Shown in pieces: positions 17,754 to 27,738 of a DNA stretch of 64,000 nt. Both the position numbers and the translations under genes were made by a program. This stretch comes from an uncultured Saprospiraceae bacterium. Lineage in GTDB: Bacteria > Bacteroidota > Bacteroidia > Chitinophagales > Saprospiraceae. Location: NCBI GenBank assembly GCA_937924805.1, contig CALDTZ010000019.1:1-64000 (forward strand), given 5' to 3'. Under the pieces are notes generated by a model that was not told where the DNA came from, searched no databases, and saw nothing but the letters and a program-made list of their open reading frames with translations. The first letter of the stretch is position 1, and every line of letters starts with the position of its first letter.

Positions 17754-17759
17754 CAACGT

Positions 17760-20270
17760 ATGAAATATCTTATTACCCTTTTTTTTGTAAGTTCATTTTT
17801 TTCTCTAAGTAGCCAATCGTTGACAGTAAAAGGTCGTGTTATCGATGAAGAAACGAATGAAATAATAGATTTTGTTACTATTCATCAAGAGAATACATCC
17901 ATTGCAACAGAATCTGATTTAAAAGGAGAATTTACCCTTAAGATAGATTTAGAACAAGCCAAAGTATTGGTATTTAATCGGATAGGGTATAAAACACTAA
18001 GATTTCCTTTAGGTCAAGTAAATGAAAATAGAATTAAGTTTATTAATATCCGATTAGAGCAAGAAATTTTAGACATTGATATTACGATTAAAGATTCTAA
18101 AATTGAAGATCTAAATATGGTAAGAGAAGAAGTGGTTGAATTAAAAAATTTGCCCACTACGACAGGTAATTTAGAAAGTGTATTACCACATATTGCTTTA
18201 GGAACAACTGGGGGTACCGGTGGTGAGTTGAGTTCTCAATATAATGTGAGAGGAGGTAATTATGATGAGAACTTAATCTATGTAAATGATTTTGAAATAT
18301 TTAGACCTCAACTTATTCGGAGTGGACAACAAGAAGGACTTACTTTTCCAAATATTGATTTGGTTAAAGATTTATCCTTTTCCTCAGGAGGATTCGAAGC
18401 AAAATATGGTGATAAAATGTCTTCCGTCTTAGATATACATTATAAAAGACCAGAATCATTTGGAGGTTCCGCATCTGCAAGTATTTTGGGAGCATCAGCG
18501 CATCTGGAGGGTAGTACAACTATTGGTAAAAACAAACGTAAACTTCGATATCTTACTGGAGCTAGATATAAAACTACCCAATATTTACTAGGCTCATTAG
18601 ATGTTACTGGAGAGTATACTCCAAACTTTTTTGATTTTCAAGCTTACTTAACCTATGATATTTCAAAAAATTGGCAACTAGGACTCATAGGTAATTATAA
18701 CACCAGTAAATATTCATTTGTCCCTATATCTAGATCAACGGCATTAGGACTTATCGATTTTGCTTTGCGACTTACAACGGTATTCGAAGGATATGAAGAA
18801 GATACCTTTGTGAATGGTATGACTGGAACTTCATTAACCTATATTCCAGAAAGAAAAAAGAACCCAATCTTTTTAAAATTTTTAGCTTCAACTTATACTG
18901 GATCAGAATCAGAAACTTTTGATATCATTGGATACTATAGATTGAGCCAAATTGAAACGAGTTTAGGTAGTGAAAATGCAGGTGAGGAAATTTTTGTTTT
19001 AGGCAATGGGATTCAACACAATTATGCTAGAAATTTTCTCTATAATAATATTACAAATGTCGAGCATAGGGGAGGTTATGAACTCCAATCTGACAAAAAC
19101 AACAACACTCACTTCTTTCAATGGTCTCTTAAGTTCCAAAATGAACAAATAAACGATGAGTTAAACGAATGGGAACGAATTGATTCAGCAGGTTACAGTT
19201 TACCATATGACCCTACGAGTGTCATTCTTAATGAGAGTTTGAAGTCCAAAAATGATATCGAATCGAATCGATTATCGAGTTTCGTTCAAGATACGTATAC
19301 AAGAAGTTGGGGAGATAATGGTGAAATGAAACTAAATGCTGGGGTTAGAGCCAGTTATTGGACATTGAATGATGAATTTTTATTTTCACCAAGAGGCCAA
19401 TTTCTTTATAAGCCTGATAACAATCGTGACCTATCATTTAAATTAGCGGGTGGGCTCTATTATCAAACACCGTTCTACAGAGAATATAGACGTTTAGATG
19501 GCACTTTAAATAGCTCAAATATTAAGTCACAACGAAGTATTCATGCAGTCGGAGGTATTACTTATGATTTTGATTGGCCAAGAGTCAGTCAAAAGAAATT
19601 TAGATTGATAACAGAAGTTTACTACAAGAAATTAGATAACTTAATTTCGTACGATGTTGATAATGTACGGATTCGATACTCTGGTGAGAATAATGCGCAA
19701 GGTTATGCAATGGGTATGGATATAAGGGTAAATGGAGAGTTTGTTCCCGGCGCAGAATCGTGGGTAAATCTATCAATTTTAAGTACAAGAGAATCTATCA
19801 ATGGAATTACTCATTTTAAACGTGAAGTAGGAGATTCAATCGCCCAAATTGTAAAAACAGTGCCTAGACCATCTGATCGTTTTTTTAATCTATCAATGTT
19901 TTTTCAAGATTATTTACCTAGCAATGATCGGTTCAAAATGCAATTAAATCTAAGCGTTGGATCTGGTTTGCCATTTGGGATCAAAGGAAATAATATTATT
20001 TATAGAAATACCTATCGGTACAAAGTTTATCATAGAATTGACACGGGATTTTCTTTTGCTCTTTTTAATGAAAAGGTTCGTGCAAAAAAACCAAATCACT
20101 GGTTGTCATTTACAAAGCGTTCTTGGTTAAGTCTTGAGGTATACAATTTAATGAAGGTATCAAATGTTGCTTCAAATACTTGGATCAAGACTATTTACAA
20201 TTCGCAATATGCGATATCAAACTTCTTAACATCAAGGAGAATAAATTTAAAATGGAAGTTTGAATTTTAG
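17760..20270 (+). CDS. TonB-dependent receptor with carboxypeptidase-like N-terminal domain
   Basis: An 836-residue outer-membrane receptor. Signal peptide about 1-19 (SLSSQS), carboxypeptidase-regulatory-like domain about 22-105 (VKGRVIDEETNEIIDFVTI), plug with SQYNVRGGNYDENLIYVND and a glycine-rich GGFEAKYGDKMSSVLD element, then a long barrel ending in the aromatic terminus NLKWKFEF. It lacks a SusD-like or DUF4249 partner, unlike the receptor at 9.8 kb, and follows rpe by 6 bp. The two receptors share layout but differ clearly in sequence, so they are not a recent duplication. The ligand is unknown. Confidence 0.93.
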   Translation: MKYLITLFFVSSFFSLSSQSLTVKGRVIDEETNEIIDFVTIHQENTSIATESDLKGEFTLKIDLEQAKVLVFNRIGYKTLRFPLGQVNENRIKFINIRLEQEILDIDITIKDSKIEDLNMVREEVVELKNLPTTTGNLESVLPHIALGTTGGTGGELSSQYNVRGGNYDENLIYVNDFEIFRPQLIRSGQQEGLTFPNIDLVKDLSFSSGGFEAKYGDKMSSVLDIHYKRPESFGGSASASILGASAHLEGSTTIGKNKRKLRYLTGARYKTTQYLLGSLDVTGEYTPNFFDFQAYLTYDISKNWQLGLIGNYNTSKYSFVPISRSTALGLIDFALRLTTVFEGYEEDTFVNGMTGTSLTYIPERKKNPIFLKFLASTYTGSESETFDIIGYYRLSQIETSLGSENAGEEIFVLGNGIQHNYARNFLYNNITNVEHRGGYELQSDKNNNTHFFQWSLKFQNEQINDELNEWERIDSAGYSLPYDPTSVILNESLKSKNDIESNRLSSFVQDTYTRSWGDNGEMKLNAGVRASYWTLNDEFLFSPRGQFLYKPDNNRDLSFKLAGGLYYQTPFYREYRRLDGTLNSSNIKSQRSIHAVGGITYDFDWPRVSQKKFRLITEVYYKKLDNLISYDVDNVRIRYSGENNAQGYAMGMDIRVNGEFVPGAESWVNLSILSTRESINGITHFKREVGDSIAQIVKTVPRPSDRFFNLSMFFQDYLPSNDRFKMQLNLSVGSGLPFGIKGNNIIYRNTYRYKVYHRIDTGFSFALFNEKVRAKKPNHWLSFTKRSWLSLEVYNLMKVSNVASNTWIKTIYNSQYAISNFLTSRRINLKWKFEF

Positions 20271-20659
20271 CTTCAAGATGACATTCTTTGGAATTTATTG
20301 CCCTAAAACTGTTAAAATCACTATACTCAGAGTTTAATTCACAGGATTTGTTGTAATTTAGTAGCATCCGAATTACCTTTATATTATACAAATTTATAAT
20401 ACGTATTTCTAAGAGCCTTAAACTTATGTTAAGGTTTTCTTAAATAAGAAACGTTTTTGAATTTGTAGCGTATATATAATACATGAACATTAATCCAATG
20501 AACAAATTTTTTAAAAAAGTAGCCCAGTTTTTTGTTAAGCCATTTCGTAAATCCTATGATTTAGAAAATAGAAGCTCTACAGATGAGTATGAAGGTTGGT
20601 TAGGGATATAATTGCTTGTAAACAGCAAACCTTAATCTTTTGTACGTTATATTTCTTTC
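20271..20659. other. Gap of 389 bp holding a weak hairpin and one small ORF
   Basis: The stretch between the TonB receptor and the ferredoxin contains a 6-bp hairpin (CCTTAA 20416-20421 with TTAAGG 20429-20434) followed by TTTTCTT, which could be a weak terminator for the receptor, and the 42-codon ORF described separately. No RNA gene was seen in the rest. Confidence 0.6.
20483..20611 (+). CDS. Small 42-residue protein, unknown
   Basis: ATG AAC ATT AAT CCA ATG starts a 42-codon ORF ending in TAA at 20609-20611. The product begins with a basic amphipathic segment (NKFFKKVAQFFVKPFRKSYD) and ends with an acidic, polar tail (SSTDEYEGWLGI). This division into a basic aromatic helix and a Trp-Leu-Gly-Ile end looks like a designed protein rather than noise, and the gene sits alone in an otherwise empty gap. 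A second start at Met6 (20498) is possible. I do not recognise a family; conservation in relatives would decide. Confidence 0.45.
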   Translation: MNINPMNKFFKKVAQFFVKPFRKSYDLENRSSTDEYEGWLGI

Positions 20660-21010
20660 TTATAGGTGTAGTCTAGCTTTTCTTGCTAGCAATGTCTCTT
20701 CGTTCTCTACTCTTTCTGGATCAGGAAGACAACAATCGACTGGACATACTGCTGCACATTGTGGTTCTTCATGGAATCCCACGCATTCAGTACATTTGTC
20801 TGGCACTATATAGTATACATCATCGTCTACAGGCTCTTGCTTCGCATTAACATCAACGGAAACGCCCGTATCATCCAATTTATATTCACCAGTTAAGGTC
20901 GTACCATCCACCATTGCCCATTCAAATCCTCCTTCATAGATTGCATTATTAGGACATTCGGGCTCGCAAGCTCCGCAGTTTATGCATTCATCAGTTATAT
21001 ATATCGCCAT
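20660..21010 (-). CDS. Ferredoxin, 2[4Fe-4S]
   Basis: A 116-residue cytoplasmic electron carrier. The first cluster motif is Cys9, Cys12, Cys15, Cys19-Pro; the second is Cys73, Cys76, Cys85, Cys89-Pro, with an extra Cys93. About 53 residues separate the clusters, much more than in Clostridium-type ferredoxins, with an inserted region ([15 protein letters not shown]) between them. It ends in a short helix. It starts 35 bp after the pssA stop on the same strand and may be read with it. The redox partner is not identifiable here. Confidence 0.93.
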   Translation of the reverse strand: MAIYITDECINCGACEPECPNNAIYEGGFEWAMVDGTTLTGEYKLDDTGVSVDVNAKQEPVDDDVYYIVPDKCTECVGFHEEPQCAAVCPVDCCLPDPERVENEETLLARKARLHL

Positions 21011-21045
21011 TGAATTATAGTTGTTTTAGTAAATACAATATAAAT

Positions 21046-21720
21046 TTACTTTCTGTTCATTAAAAAGTGATATATAATAGAGAATAAAATATAACTAACT
21101 GTAATCGATAAAACAGAACAGTAAGGACTAAATAGTAAAGAAATCAGTCCAACCAATACCACAAGTGACAAAAATAAACGTTTTGTAGGGTTTTTAGAAA
21201 CGCCTTTAAGAGAAAACATTTGAAAGTTAGAAACCATCAAAAATGCAAGAACTAATGGAATAATATAAAATATACTTTTCGTGATCGATTGATCTATTTG
21301 AAATTTATATTGCAATAATAATACACCCACCAAGGTAATTCCCGCAGCTGGGGTTGCTAAACCTTTGAAATCAAACGTTGAGGGTGATATATTAAAGATT
21401 GCTAGTCGTAATGCTCCCATCGAAACGAAGAAAATTAATGGCAAAATATTTAAAATTGAATGGTTTTCTGAGCCATTTAAAAAATGCTGATAATATAATA
21501 AAGAAGGTGCGACTATAAAACTTACTAAATCTGCTAACGAGTCAAGTTGAATACCTAGGTTAGAGTTTACCTTTAATCGTCTTGCTACCGCTCCATCTAA
21601 TATATCTGCGCCACATGATATACTTACGCAAATAAAAGTCATGAGTAAATCTTGATACACTAGGATGATAAATCCACATGAAAGATTTAATAGGGTTAGG
21701 CCATTCGGAATCCACTTCAT
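21046..21720 (-). CDS. pssA: CDP-diacylglycerol-serine O-phosphatidyltransferase
   Basis: PssA joins CDP-diacylglycerol and serine to make phosphatidylserine, the precursor of phosphatidylethanolamine. The 224-residue membrane protein has the complete CDP-alcohol phosphotransferase signature, DG-x2-AR-x8-G-x3-D-x3-D, at Asp42, Gly43, Ala46, Arg47, Gly56, Asp60 and Asp64. About seven membrane helices follow. Assignment to serine rather than another alcohol rests on length and the N-terminal WIPNGLTLLNLSCGF stretch. It begins 9 bp after the stop of the ABC permease gene, so it is likely part of that transcript. Confidence 0.88.
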   Translation of the reverse strand: MKWIPNGLTLLNLSCGFIILVYQDLLMTFICVSISCGADILDGAVARRLKVNSNLGIQLDSLADLVSFIVAPSLLYYQHFLNGSENHSILNILPLIFFVSMGALRLAIFNISPSTFDFKGLATPAAGITLVGVLLLQYKFQIDQSITKSIFYIIPLVLAFLMVSNFQMFSLKGVSKNPTKRLFLSLVVLVGLISLLFSPYCSVLSITVSYILFSIIYHFLMNRK

Positions 21721-21729
21721 ACTAACGTA

Positions 21730-22545
21730 TTAAAGATCTTTTTTTCTTAGTAAAACATAGCTACCTGTCAAAAATAAAACAATAAACAATATGGTGAATA
21801 CTATAGCTAAATTATAAGATAGCAAGTATTGTGCTGCTGTTGAAGGGCCAAAATTAGCAGCAGGAATTTTATAAAATGGCAATGGATGTAAATCTTCCAT
21901 TACATTTGCTGGAAAGAATCGTAAATACTCCATAGGTACTTTCATATAAGCTGCACTTGCTCGAATAACAGGCTCAATTACGATTACATATATTAAATAA
22001 CTAAATACGGATAAACCTGGCTTCCTAATTAATATAGCCAAAAATAAGGCTAAGGATAAATAACCTAAACTCATAAGAAAAAAGCGAGTAACAGCCCAAT
22101 CGTTATTAAGGGCTTCAGTTAAACTAAAAGTCTCGGTATGAAAATAACCGATTATCATTGTGCAAACCCCATAATAAATACTTGCAAACACACTAATCAA
22201 CAAAATTGTGATAAATTTTGAAACAAAGAACTCTTTTCGTGTAAGACCATTTATTATGGATTGCCTTAAGGTTTTATTTGAAACTTCTATTGAAAAAATA
22301 TAAACGGCAATCACGCCTAAGAAAAAGAAAACCATCCAATTCCCTATGTAACCCATATACTCCCAAATAGTAGGAAAAACAAAGAATACATCTTTACTGA
22401 TTATAAAATCTGGGAGATTGTTCAATTCCTTACCCATAAAAATAGCAATTGGAAGGAAAATAACGAATAGGAAAAACAACATCCTGATGACCGCATTTTT
22501 CCGAAATTTCAGCAACTCAATATTTAGTAGTCTAGTAATATTCAT
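21730..22545 (-). CDS. ABC transporter permease (ABC-2 type)
   Basis: A membrane permease of about 271 residues from the ATG at 22545. The frame extends further upstream, but that part lies inside the ATPase gene. The start at 22545 gives the typical MNITRLLNIELLKFRKN and leaves 1 bp after the ATPase stop. About six membrane helices are visible, with a large extracytoplasmic loop between the first two (DKVFF-like region) and a late loop. It ends in RKKDL. It forms an exporter with the ATPase just upstream; the cargo is unknown. The family resembles bacitracin- and Na+-export type permeases. Confidence 0.85.
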   Translation of the reverse strand: MNITRLLNIELLKFRKNAVIRMLFFLFVIFLPIAIFMGKELNNLPDFIISKDVFFVFPTIWEYMGYIGNWMVFFFLGVIAVYIFSIEVSNKTLRQSIINGLTRKEFFVSKFITILLISVFASIYYGVCTMIIGYFHTETFSLTEALNNDWAVTRFFLMSLGYLSLALFLAILIRKPGLSVFSYLIYVIVIEPVIRASAAYMKVPMEYLRFFPANVMEDLHPLPFYKIPAANFGPSTAAQYLLSYNLAIVFTILFIVLFLTGSYVLLRKKDL

Positions 22546-22546
22546 C

Positions 22547-23434
22547 TTAAGCGTTTTTTGTAATTTCAAGAAATTCTTCCTCCAATCTTTGTTTCCGTTC
22601 GACAAGATGCGTTAGGCAAATATTTTCGTCTAAACACTTTTTTGAAATAACAAGTGCTGTTATCTCTTTCTCCGCATTTAATTGCAAAACCCCATTATCC
22701 TCTATAATATTTTTAATACCTGGCATCGATGAAAGAACTCGTTTCAAATTTTCAATATTAGGAGCTGAAACTTCAATCATGATATCATCGGATAAGATAG
22801 AGCCAACTGATCCAGAGGCCAATAGTTTACCATTTTTAATAATAGCAACATGGCTACAAATTTTTTCTACTTCATCTAGAATATGACTCGCCATAATGAC
22901 TGTTTTATTCATAGCAGCAATGTTGGTCAAAATATTCCGAACTTCTGCAATTCCTTGAGGGTCTAAACCATTTGTTGGTTCGTCAAAAATTAAAACATCA
23001 GGATTACCAATCATGGTTGCAGCTATAGCTAAACGTTGTTTCATTCCTAAAGAATAGGTTGAAAATTTTGACGTCTTTCTATGGTCTAAATTGACAATTC
23101 TAAGATATTCTTGAAAGTCATCGGATGTAGAATTTTTAATTTTAGCTACAATTTTTAAATTATCTTCTGCATTCAAATAGGGTAGAAAGTTTGGTGTTTC
23201 GAGTATAGCACCAATCTTTAACCTAGGATTCGAAAATTGATTTTCAAACCATACAAATGATCCAGAAGAAGCTTGAAGTATGTTTAATATTATTCCTAAA
23301 GTAGTTGTTTTACCACTTCCGTTGGGGCCAAGAATCCCAAATATTTGACCTTTCTCAATGGATAAATTAAGCCCATTTAAAGCTTTTATGTTTCCATAGT
23401 TTTTTGATAGATTAGAAATCTGTAATACGTTCAT
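22547..23434 (-). CDS. ABC transporter ATP-binding protein
   Basis: A 295-residue ATPase of the ABC-2 exporter type. Walker A is GPNGSGKTT at 36-44, the signature YSLGMKQRL begins at 127, and Walker B with the catalytic Glu is VLIFDEPTNGLDP at 147-159. A C-terminal extension of about 80 residues follows the H-loop (MASHILDEVEKI), as in DrrA/CcmA-like exporters. It is the first gene of a probable operon with the permease, then pssA and perhaps the ferredoxin. It is divergent from the LptF/LptG-like gene. Confidence 0.93.
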   Translation of the reverse strand: MNVLQISNLSKNYGNIKALNGLNLSIEKGQIFGILGPNGSGKTTTLGIILNILQASSGSFVWFENQFSNPRLKIGAILETPNFLPYLNAEDNLKIVAKIKNSTSDDFQEYLRIVNLDHRKTSKFSTYSLGMKQRLAIAATMIGNPDVLIFDEPTNGLDPQGIAEVRNILTNIAAMNKTVIMASHILDEVEKICSHVAIIKNGKLLASGSVGSILSDDIMIEVSAPNIENLKRVLSSMPGIKNIIEDNGVLQLNAEKEITALVISKKCLDENICLTHLVERKQRLEEEFLEITKNA

Positions 23435-23579
23435 TCTTAAATTTATACGCTCAAAATATGAAAATCATATATAAGTAGTCGATTATTAGGATGAATGATG
23501 ATAAAAAGTGGATGAATTTGTTTTTAACATCTTATTCGCATAAAACATCAACATCTGTTTACAAAAATGGAATATACCT

Positions 23580-23587
23580 TATCTTTG
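23580..23587 (+). promoter_or_regulatory. Candidate -7 box of the LptF/LptG-like gene
   Basis: TATCTTTG matches TAnnTTTG and lies 33 bp before the GTG start. The sequence about 19 bp upstream (CTGTTTAC) is only a weak -33 match. Confidence 0.35.
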
Positions 23588-23620
23588 TTTTCGTCGTTAC
23601 ATAGAGAGTAAATTATATCC

Positions 23621-25132
23621 GTGAAAAAATTAGACAAATTTGTATTAAAAGCTATGATGCCTCCTTATATAATGGCATTTTTTATTGCAGAATTTGTACT
23701 AGTTATGCAGTTTCTTTGGAAATATATAGATGAAATTGTTGGAAAAGGATTTTCATTTTTCGTTCTTATTGAGTTAATCTTCTACTTTGCTGTTACCATT
23801 ATTCCGCTAGCTATTCCATTAACGGTTATGATTTCTGCTGTCATGGTATTTGGTAATATGGGTGAAAGATATGAGTTGTCAAGTATGAAGTCAGCCGGTG
23901 TTTCTTTACTAAGAATTATGAGACCTGCCATTTTTATTGCAGTAATGACGGGCTTGTTTTCTTTGGTGGCCGCTAACTATCTAAAACCTAAAGCCAATTA
24001 TAAATTTCAAAGTAGATTTAATGCGATTCGAAAGCAAAAAGCCTCCCTTACAATTGAAGAGAAAGTATTCAACAAAGATTTCAAAGATATTGTAATTAGA
24101 GTTGAAGAAAAGCTACAAGATGGCAAAAGTGTAGAAGATGTTTTAATATACGATCATTCCGGTTTTAATAAAGAAGATATTAATTTGATCACAGCGAAGA
24201 ATGGAGAAATGTATACCTCCGATGATGGGAAGCTTTTTATTATGAATCTTTATGATGGCACTGTTTATGCCGATGTGAAAGAAAATAAAAAGAAAGGTGG
24301 GAAAGGTGCCTATCGACCATTTATGAGGACGACTTTTCGAGAATGGAATAAAGTGATCGATATGAGTCAATTTGAAATGGAGGCAAGCAAATTGAATCTA
24401 TCACGAAAAGCATATGATTTAATGAATAGTTTTCAGTTGTATGAAGCTATTGATTCGTTCAAACGAGCAGAATCAAATAATCAAAAAAAGATTGGGGAAA
24501 AGTTTACTGAAATTATTGAATCAAATGTATCTCGGCAAGATTCTTTAAAACAAAAAAGAAACAAAGGTAAGCCAGGCAAAATAGATGATAAAAAGCTTCT
24601 TACTAGTAAGAAAAAGATTAAGTTACTAGCTTCTACTTTAGATACTTTTAAATCCGTTATCGCTTATGTAGACACGATTCATAGAAAGTCAATATTAGCA
24701 ACGTCAATCAGTAATATGTCTTTACATACTGATTTGGTAAAAAACATGGAGAGTCAAAATTTAAGCTTATCAAAAAACAGAGAAAAACATACACTTCGTT
24801 TTCATCAAATGTATAGTTGGGCATTGATTTGTGTTATTTTTCTATTTATTGGAGCACCCCTCGGAAGCATCGTGAAGAAAGGTGGATATGGATATCCATT
24901 ATTATTCGCTATCCTTTTCTTTATGCTTTTTATCATTATTAATATCATGGGTGAAAAGCTTAACAAAGGTGGTACTTTGTCTCCAATACTAGCTGCTTGG
25001 TTCCCATGTATCTTCTTGATACCTTTTGCTATCGTCTTATCTTATAAAGCTATTAATGATTCGGACTTTTCGGGCTTTTCATCGTTTATTAAACGTCAAT
25101 TTATGAAGCTACCTTTCTTTAACAAAGGCTAA
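23621..25132 (+). CDS. LptF/LptG family permease
   Basis: A 503-residue inner-membrane permease of the YjgP/YjgQ family. LptF and LptG, with LptB, extract lipopolysaccharide from the inner membrane and push it toward the outer membrane. The N-terminal membrane block (about 10-135, with PLAIPLTVMISAVMVFGNMGERYELSSMKSAG) and the C-terminal block (about 395-490) flank a long periplasmic region of about 250 residues. That region is larger and more charged than in E. coli. The start is GTG at 23621, since no ATG suits the conserved N-terminus. Which of LptF or LptG it corresponds to is not certain. It is a single gene, with no partner beside it. Confidence 0.88.
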   Translation: MKKLDKFVLKAMMPPYIMAFFIAEFVLVMQFLWKYIDEIVGKGFSFFVLIELIFYFAVTIIPLAIPLTVMISAVMVFGNMGERYELSSMKSAGVSLLRIMRPAIFIAVMTGLFSLVAANYLKPKANYKFQSRFNAIRKQKASLTIEEKVFNKDFKDIVIRVEEKLQDGKSVEDVLIYDHSGFNKEDINLITAKNGEMYTSDDGKLFIMNLYDGTVYADVKENKKKGGKGAYRPFMRTTFREWNKVIDMSQFEMEASKLNLSRKAYDLMNSFQLYEAIDSFKRAESNNQKKIGEKFTEIIESNVSRQDSLKQKRNKGKPGKIDDKKLLTSKKKIKLLASTLDTFKSVIAYVDTIHRKSILATSISNMSLHTDLVKNMESQNLSLSKNREKHTLRFHQMYSWALICVIFLFIGAPLGSIVKKGGYGYPLLFAILFFMLFIIINIMGEKLNKGGTLSPILAAWFPCIFLIPFAIVLSYKAINDSDFSGFSSFIKRQFMKLPFFNKG

Positions 25133-25525
25133 TAAAACATTTTATTCCATAACTATTCAAAAGAACACCTACCTCCGTTACTGTTCTATATTGTAAATAA
25201 ATAGATACTTCTCATGAAGTAAAACAGTCTTCGGTTTGGATGGTATCCACGTTTATAAAAAACAACCAGCATCTTAATAAATGAGAACGTTTTGAGTGTA
25301 TCAATGCAATTTCAACACATCTAGAAGCTTTGATATACACCAAATGTTTTAGGACTAAATAATTTGGCTTAACCTGGACTAATTAAACTACCCATTTTAC
25401 TCTATAAAGCATTCTTCGCATAAATATTGATTAATTGAAACTCCGTAATAATTCAATAACCTATAAAATAAAAAGGGCCATTGAATAAACAATGACCCTT
25501 ATAATCTATCTTAAACAGAATAATC
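25133..25525. other. Gap of 393 bp without a gene
   Basis: The stretch lies between two genes that face each other, the LptF/LptG-like gene on the plus strand and the T9SS protein on the minus strand. It contains the terminator at 25473-25500 and a loose inverted pair, GTGTATCAA (25296-25304) with TTGATATACAC (25330-25340), which differs by a 2-base bulge. No ORF of coding character or tRNA-like cloverleaf was seen. Confidence 0.6.
25473..25500 (-). terminator. Rho-independent terminator of the T9SS protein gene
   Basis: Read on the minus strand, AAGGGTCATTG, a 6-nt loop and CAATGGCCCTT form an 11-bp stem with one G-U pair, followed by TTTTATTTT. It lies 25 bp past the stop at 25526. On the plus strand the same hairpin has a C-A mismatch and lacks a T run, so it works best for the minus strand gene. 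Confidence 0.8.
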
Positions 25526-27604
25526 TTAATCGATGATTACTCTTTTTGTAATGTAACCGTTTTCAGTAACGATATTAACAAAATAAACACCAGCATGAAT
25601 ACTAGAAACATCTAGCTTAAGTAATGCATTTTGAACGTTATTGAATTGTTGAGAAAATACTCTTTGCCCATTTAATGAAACGATTTCTACATCTACTGTC
25701 TCAGCTAATTGATTAAAATCAGTATCTAATGCAATAAAATCAGTAGCAGGGTTAGGGAATATATCCACAGATCCAGCTAAAACATCGTTATTACCACTTA
25801 AATCCGATCCATCGCAATCTTCATCAATTCCGTTATTTGGAATTTCTTCAGCTCCTGGATATATATTTGGATTTGAATCATCACAATCTTCGTCTGCAAA
25901 GAAACCATCATTATCTGCGTCAACTGGAGGTGTACCAATTTGTAAATCAATAAACCATGATAATTGACCTCCAATTCCTGGATCCAATGTTCTTGCAAGG
26001 ATATCAGCTTCAGTTCCGTCATTTCCTGCAGGATCCCAGAATGAACCATATCTTCTTTCAGAACCAGAACCATTACTGAAAGCAAAAGTACCAGGCCCCA
26101 TATAATAATCAGGTGGGTTTGACTCTATTGCTAAAGGAAATGTTTGGTTATCCGTAATTTCTAATGGGTTGTAATGTACAGCTACGATATAATCACCATC
26201 TGCTTGCAATGCAAGATCAGGCACACCTTCTGGTGTTAATTTCACATTAATGAATCTAGCTGATGCCGGCGTTTCCGTTGCTGGATCAACAAAATATGAA
26301 CCTTTACCAATAAGTATTTTTTCATTTGTTGAAGCTACTACACCATCTCCATCATCAAACCATTGGTATAAATGTACATCTACCAACATTGAAACAATAC
26401 TAGCTTGATCTGTATAATCAATTCCTGTATTTACAGAAAGTGCATGAACATCATCACCATCATTTACGACTTTGAAATAGTTTGCTGTTGTCCAAAACTT
26501 TGAACCCGTAGCAATGGCTAAACCAACCATATAATCGCCTACCTCTGATTCAGGAGCTAATTTATGATAGGTATCTCCACCTACTTCAAAGTTTAAAGTA
26601 ACCGTGTTGTTTGATTGATCACCATCATTAGGTGCGTCCAATGAATACTCTAAAACATATGAACCATCAGCCTCAGGCATCGTGAAATATTCTGGAAATA
26701 CTTGATTCTCATAAATCGTACCTGCCTCCATTGTAGGGTACGTTAATGTTGCTTGATCTAAAACAGTTCCACCAGCATCATACATTGTTACATTTAAAGG
26801 AACATCTGTGTATGCAATATTACCAATGTTTTCAACATCAGCCATTAGTGCTATAATATCCGATTGTCCTGAAGGTGTTCTCCAGTTAGGAGCAGTAGCA
26901 ACCCAGTTAGAGTTTATTCTGATGTCATTTATTGATTCATCTGTAACAAATACATCATCAACCAACCAATACCAAACTGACGCAGACGCAATAAATTTAA
27001 CGACAACTTCAGAAGAATTTTCAGCACCAATTAATGGTAATGACTCACTTAATGTTCCGTTCTGAAGTGAGAACCCACCATTAAATAAGTTTCCAGTCGT
27101 AATCTGAATGGTATCCAACCAAGAATTCCCATTATCTGCAGAATACGAAACAAAACCCATTACTTGGTCATTGAATGCACCTACATTTAAAGAAGAAAAA
27201 TTTAATATTGGAGAGGATGTTGTTGACAAATCCATACTTGGGGATATTAAATCTCCCATAATGTCTGGATAGGGCGGCGCAAAACTTGGATTTTCAATTG
27301 TTTGAAAAGTATAGTAATCAAATCCTGCAGCTCCTGTTGCTCCTGTTGGCGAACCAATTACTTCAGTCCAAGTAAGACCATTATTAATTTGACCATTATC
27401 TTCCCAAACCCATGAATAAGCAGGATTTGCATTTGAGATTGCTGTCCAATCTCCAAGTCCACCGTTGAATGCGCCCTCACCATTAGCTCCCCATACGGTA
27501 TCCATAACCATAGCAGATGAACTAGCAACTAAGCTTGCAGAAAGGCCTAGTGAAATTGCTAGGAAACTCAACAGTTTAATTCTTTTTGTAAAATTTCTAA
27601 TCAT
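25526..27604 (-). CDS. Secreted protein with MopE-like metal-binding motif and T9SS sorting domain
   Basis: A 692-residue secreted protein. Signal peptide about 1-31; then a beta-sandwich region resembling MAM or lectin-like folds (about 33-235, with [16 protein letters not shown] and [15 protein letters not shown]), an Ig-like or CARDB-like region (about 235-345), a further beta region, and an Asp/Asn-rich MopE-type motif ([20 protein letters not shown], then [12 protein letters not shown]) at about 562-598. The last 80 residues (from about 613) are a type A T9SS sorting domain with FPNPATD. No catalytic motif is recognised. It is likely a surface-attached or released structural, adhesive or ion-binding protein. 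It has its own terminator and an AT-rich upstream region of about 134 bp. Confidence 0.85.
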   Translation of the reverse strand: MIRNFTKRIKLLSFLAISLGLSASLVASSSAMVMDTVWGANGEGAFNGGLGDWTAISNANPAYSWVWEDNGQINNGLTWTEVIGSPTGATGAAGFDYYTFQTIENPSFAPPYPDIMGDLISPSMDLSTTSSPILNFSSLNVGAFNDQVMGFVSYSADNGNSWLDTIQITTGNLFNGGFSLQNGTLSESLPLIGAENSSEVVVKFIASASVWYWLVDDVFVTDESINDIRINSNWVATAPNWRTPSGQSDIIALMADVENIGNIAYTDVPLNVTMYDAGGTVLDQATLTYPTMEAGTIYENQVFPEYFTMPEADGSYVLEYSLDAPNDGDQSNNTVTLNFEVGGDTYHKLAPESEVGDYMVGLAIATGSKFWTTANYFKVVNDGDDVHALSVNTGIDYTDQASIVSMLVDVHLYQWFDDGDGVVASTNEKILIGKGSYFVDPATETPASARFINVKLTPEGVPDLALQADGDYIVAVHYNPLEITDNQTFPLAIESNPPDYYMGPGTFAFSNGSGSERRYGSFWDPAGNDGTEADILARTLDPGIGGQLSWFIDLQIGTPPVDADNDGFFADEDCDDSNPNIYPGAEEIPNNGIDEDCDGSDLSGNNDVLAGSVDIFPNPATDFIALDTDFNQLAETVDVEIVSLNGQRVFSQQFNNVQNALLKLDVSSIHAGVYFVNIVTENGYITKRVIID

Positions 27605-27738
27605 TGTGTTAAATGTTAAATTATATATTAATGTTAAAATCTGAACGATAATAAAGTACGTTAAATTTACTAAAGTTTTATGTGAAATGAATGCTTTAAA
27701 AAGACATTCGATTTATTTATTAAGAAAAGTAGGAAAAA

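Noticed and set aside
9770..20270. Polysaccharide utilisation locus around the two TonB receptors
   Set aside because: No SusD, glycoside hydrolase, lyase or carbohydrate regulator is present.
20660..23434. Ferredoxin, pssA and ABC exporter as one functional pathway
   Set aside because: They may share a transcript but have unrelated roles; no evidence of a pathway.
25133..25472. Search for a tRNA, small RNA or short gene in the long gap
   Set aside because: No cloverleaf, strong hairpin series or coding pattern could be supported.
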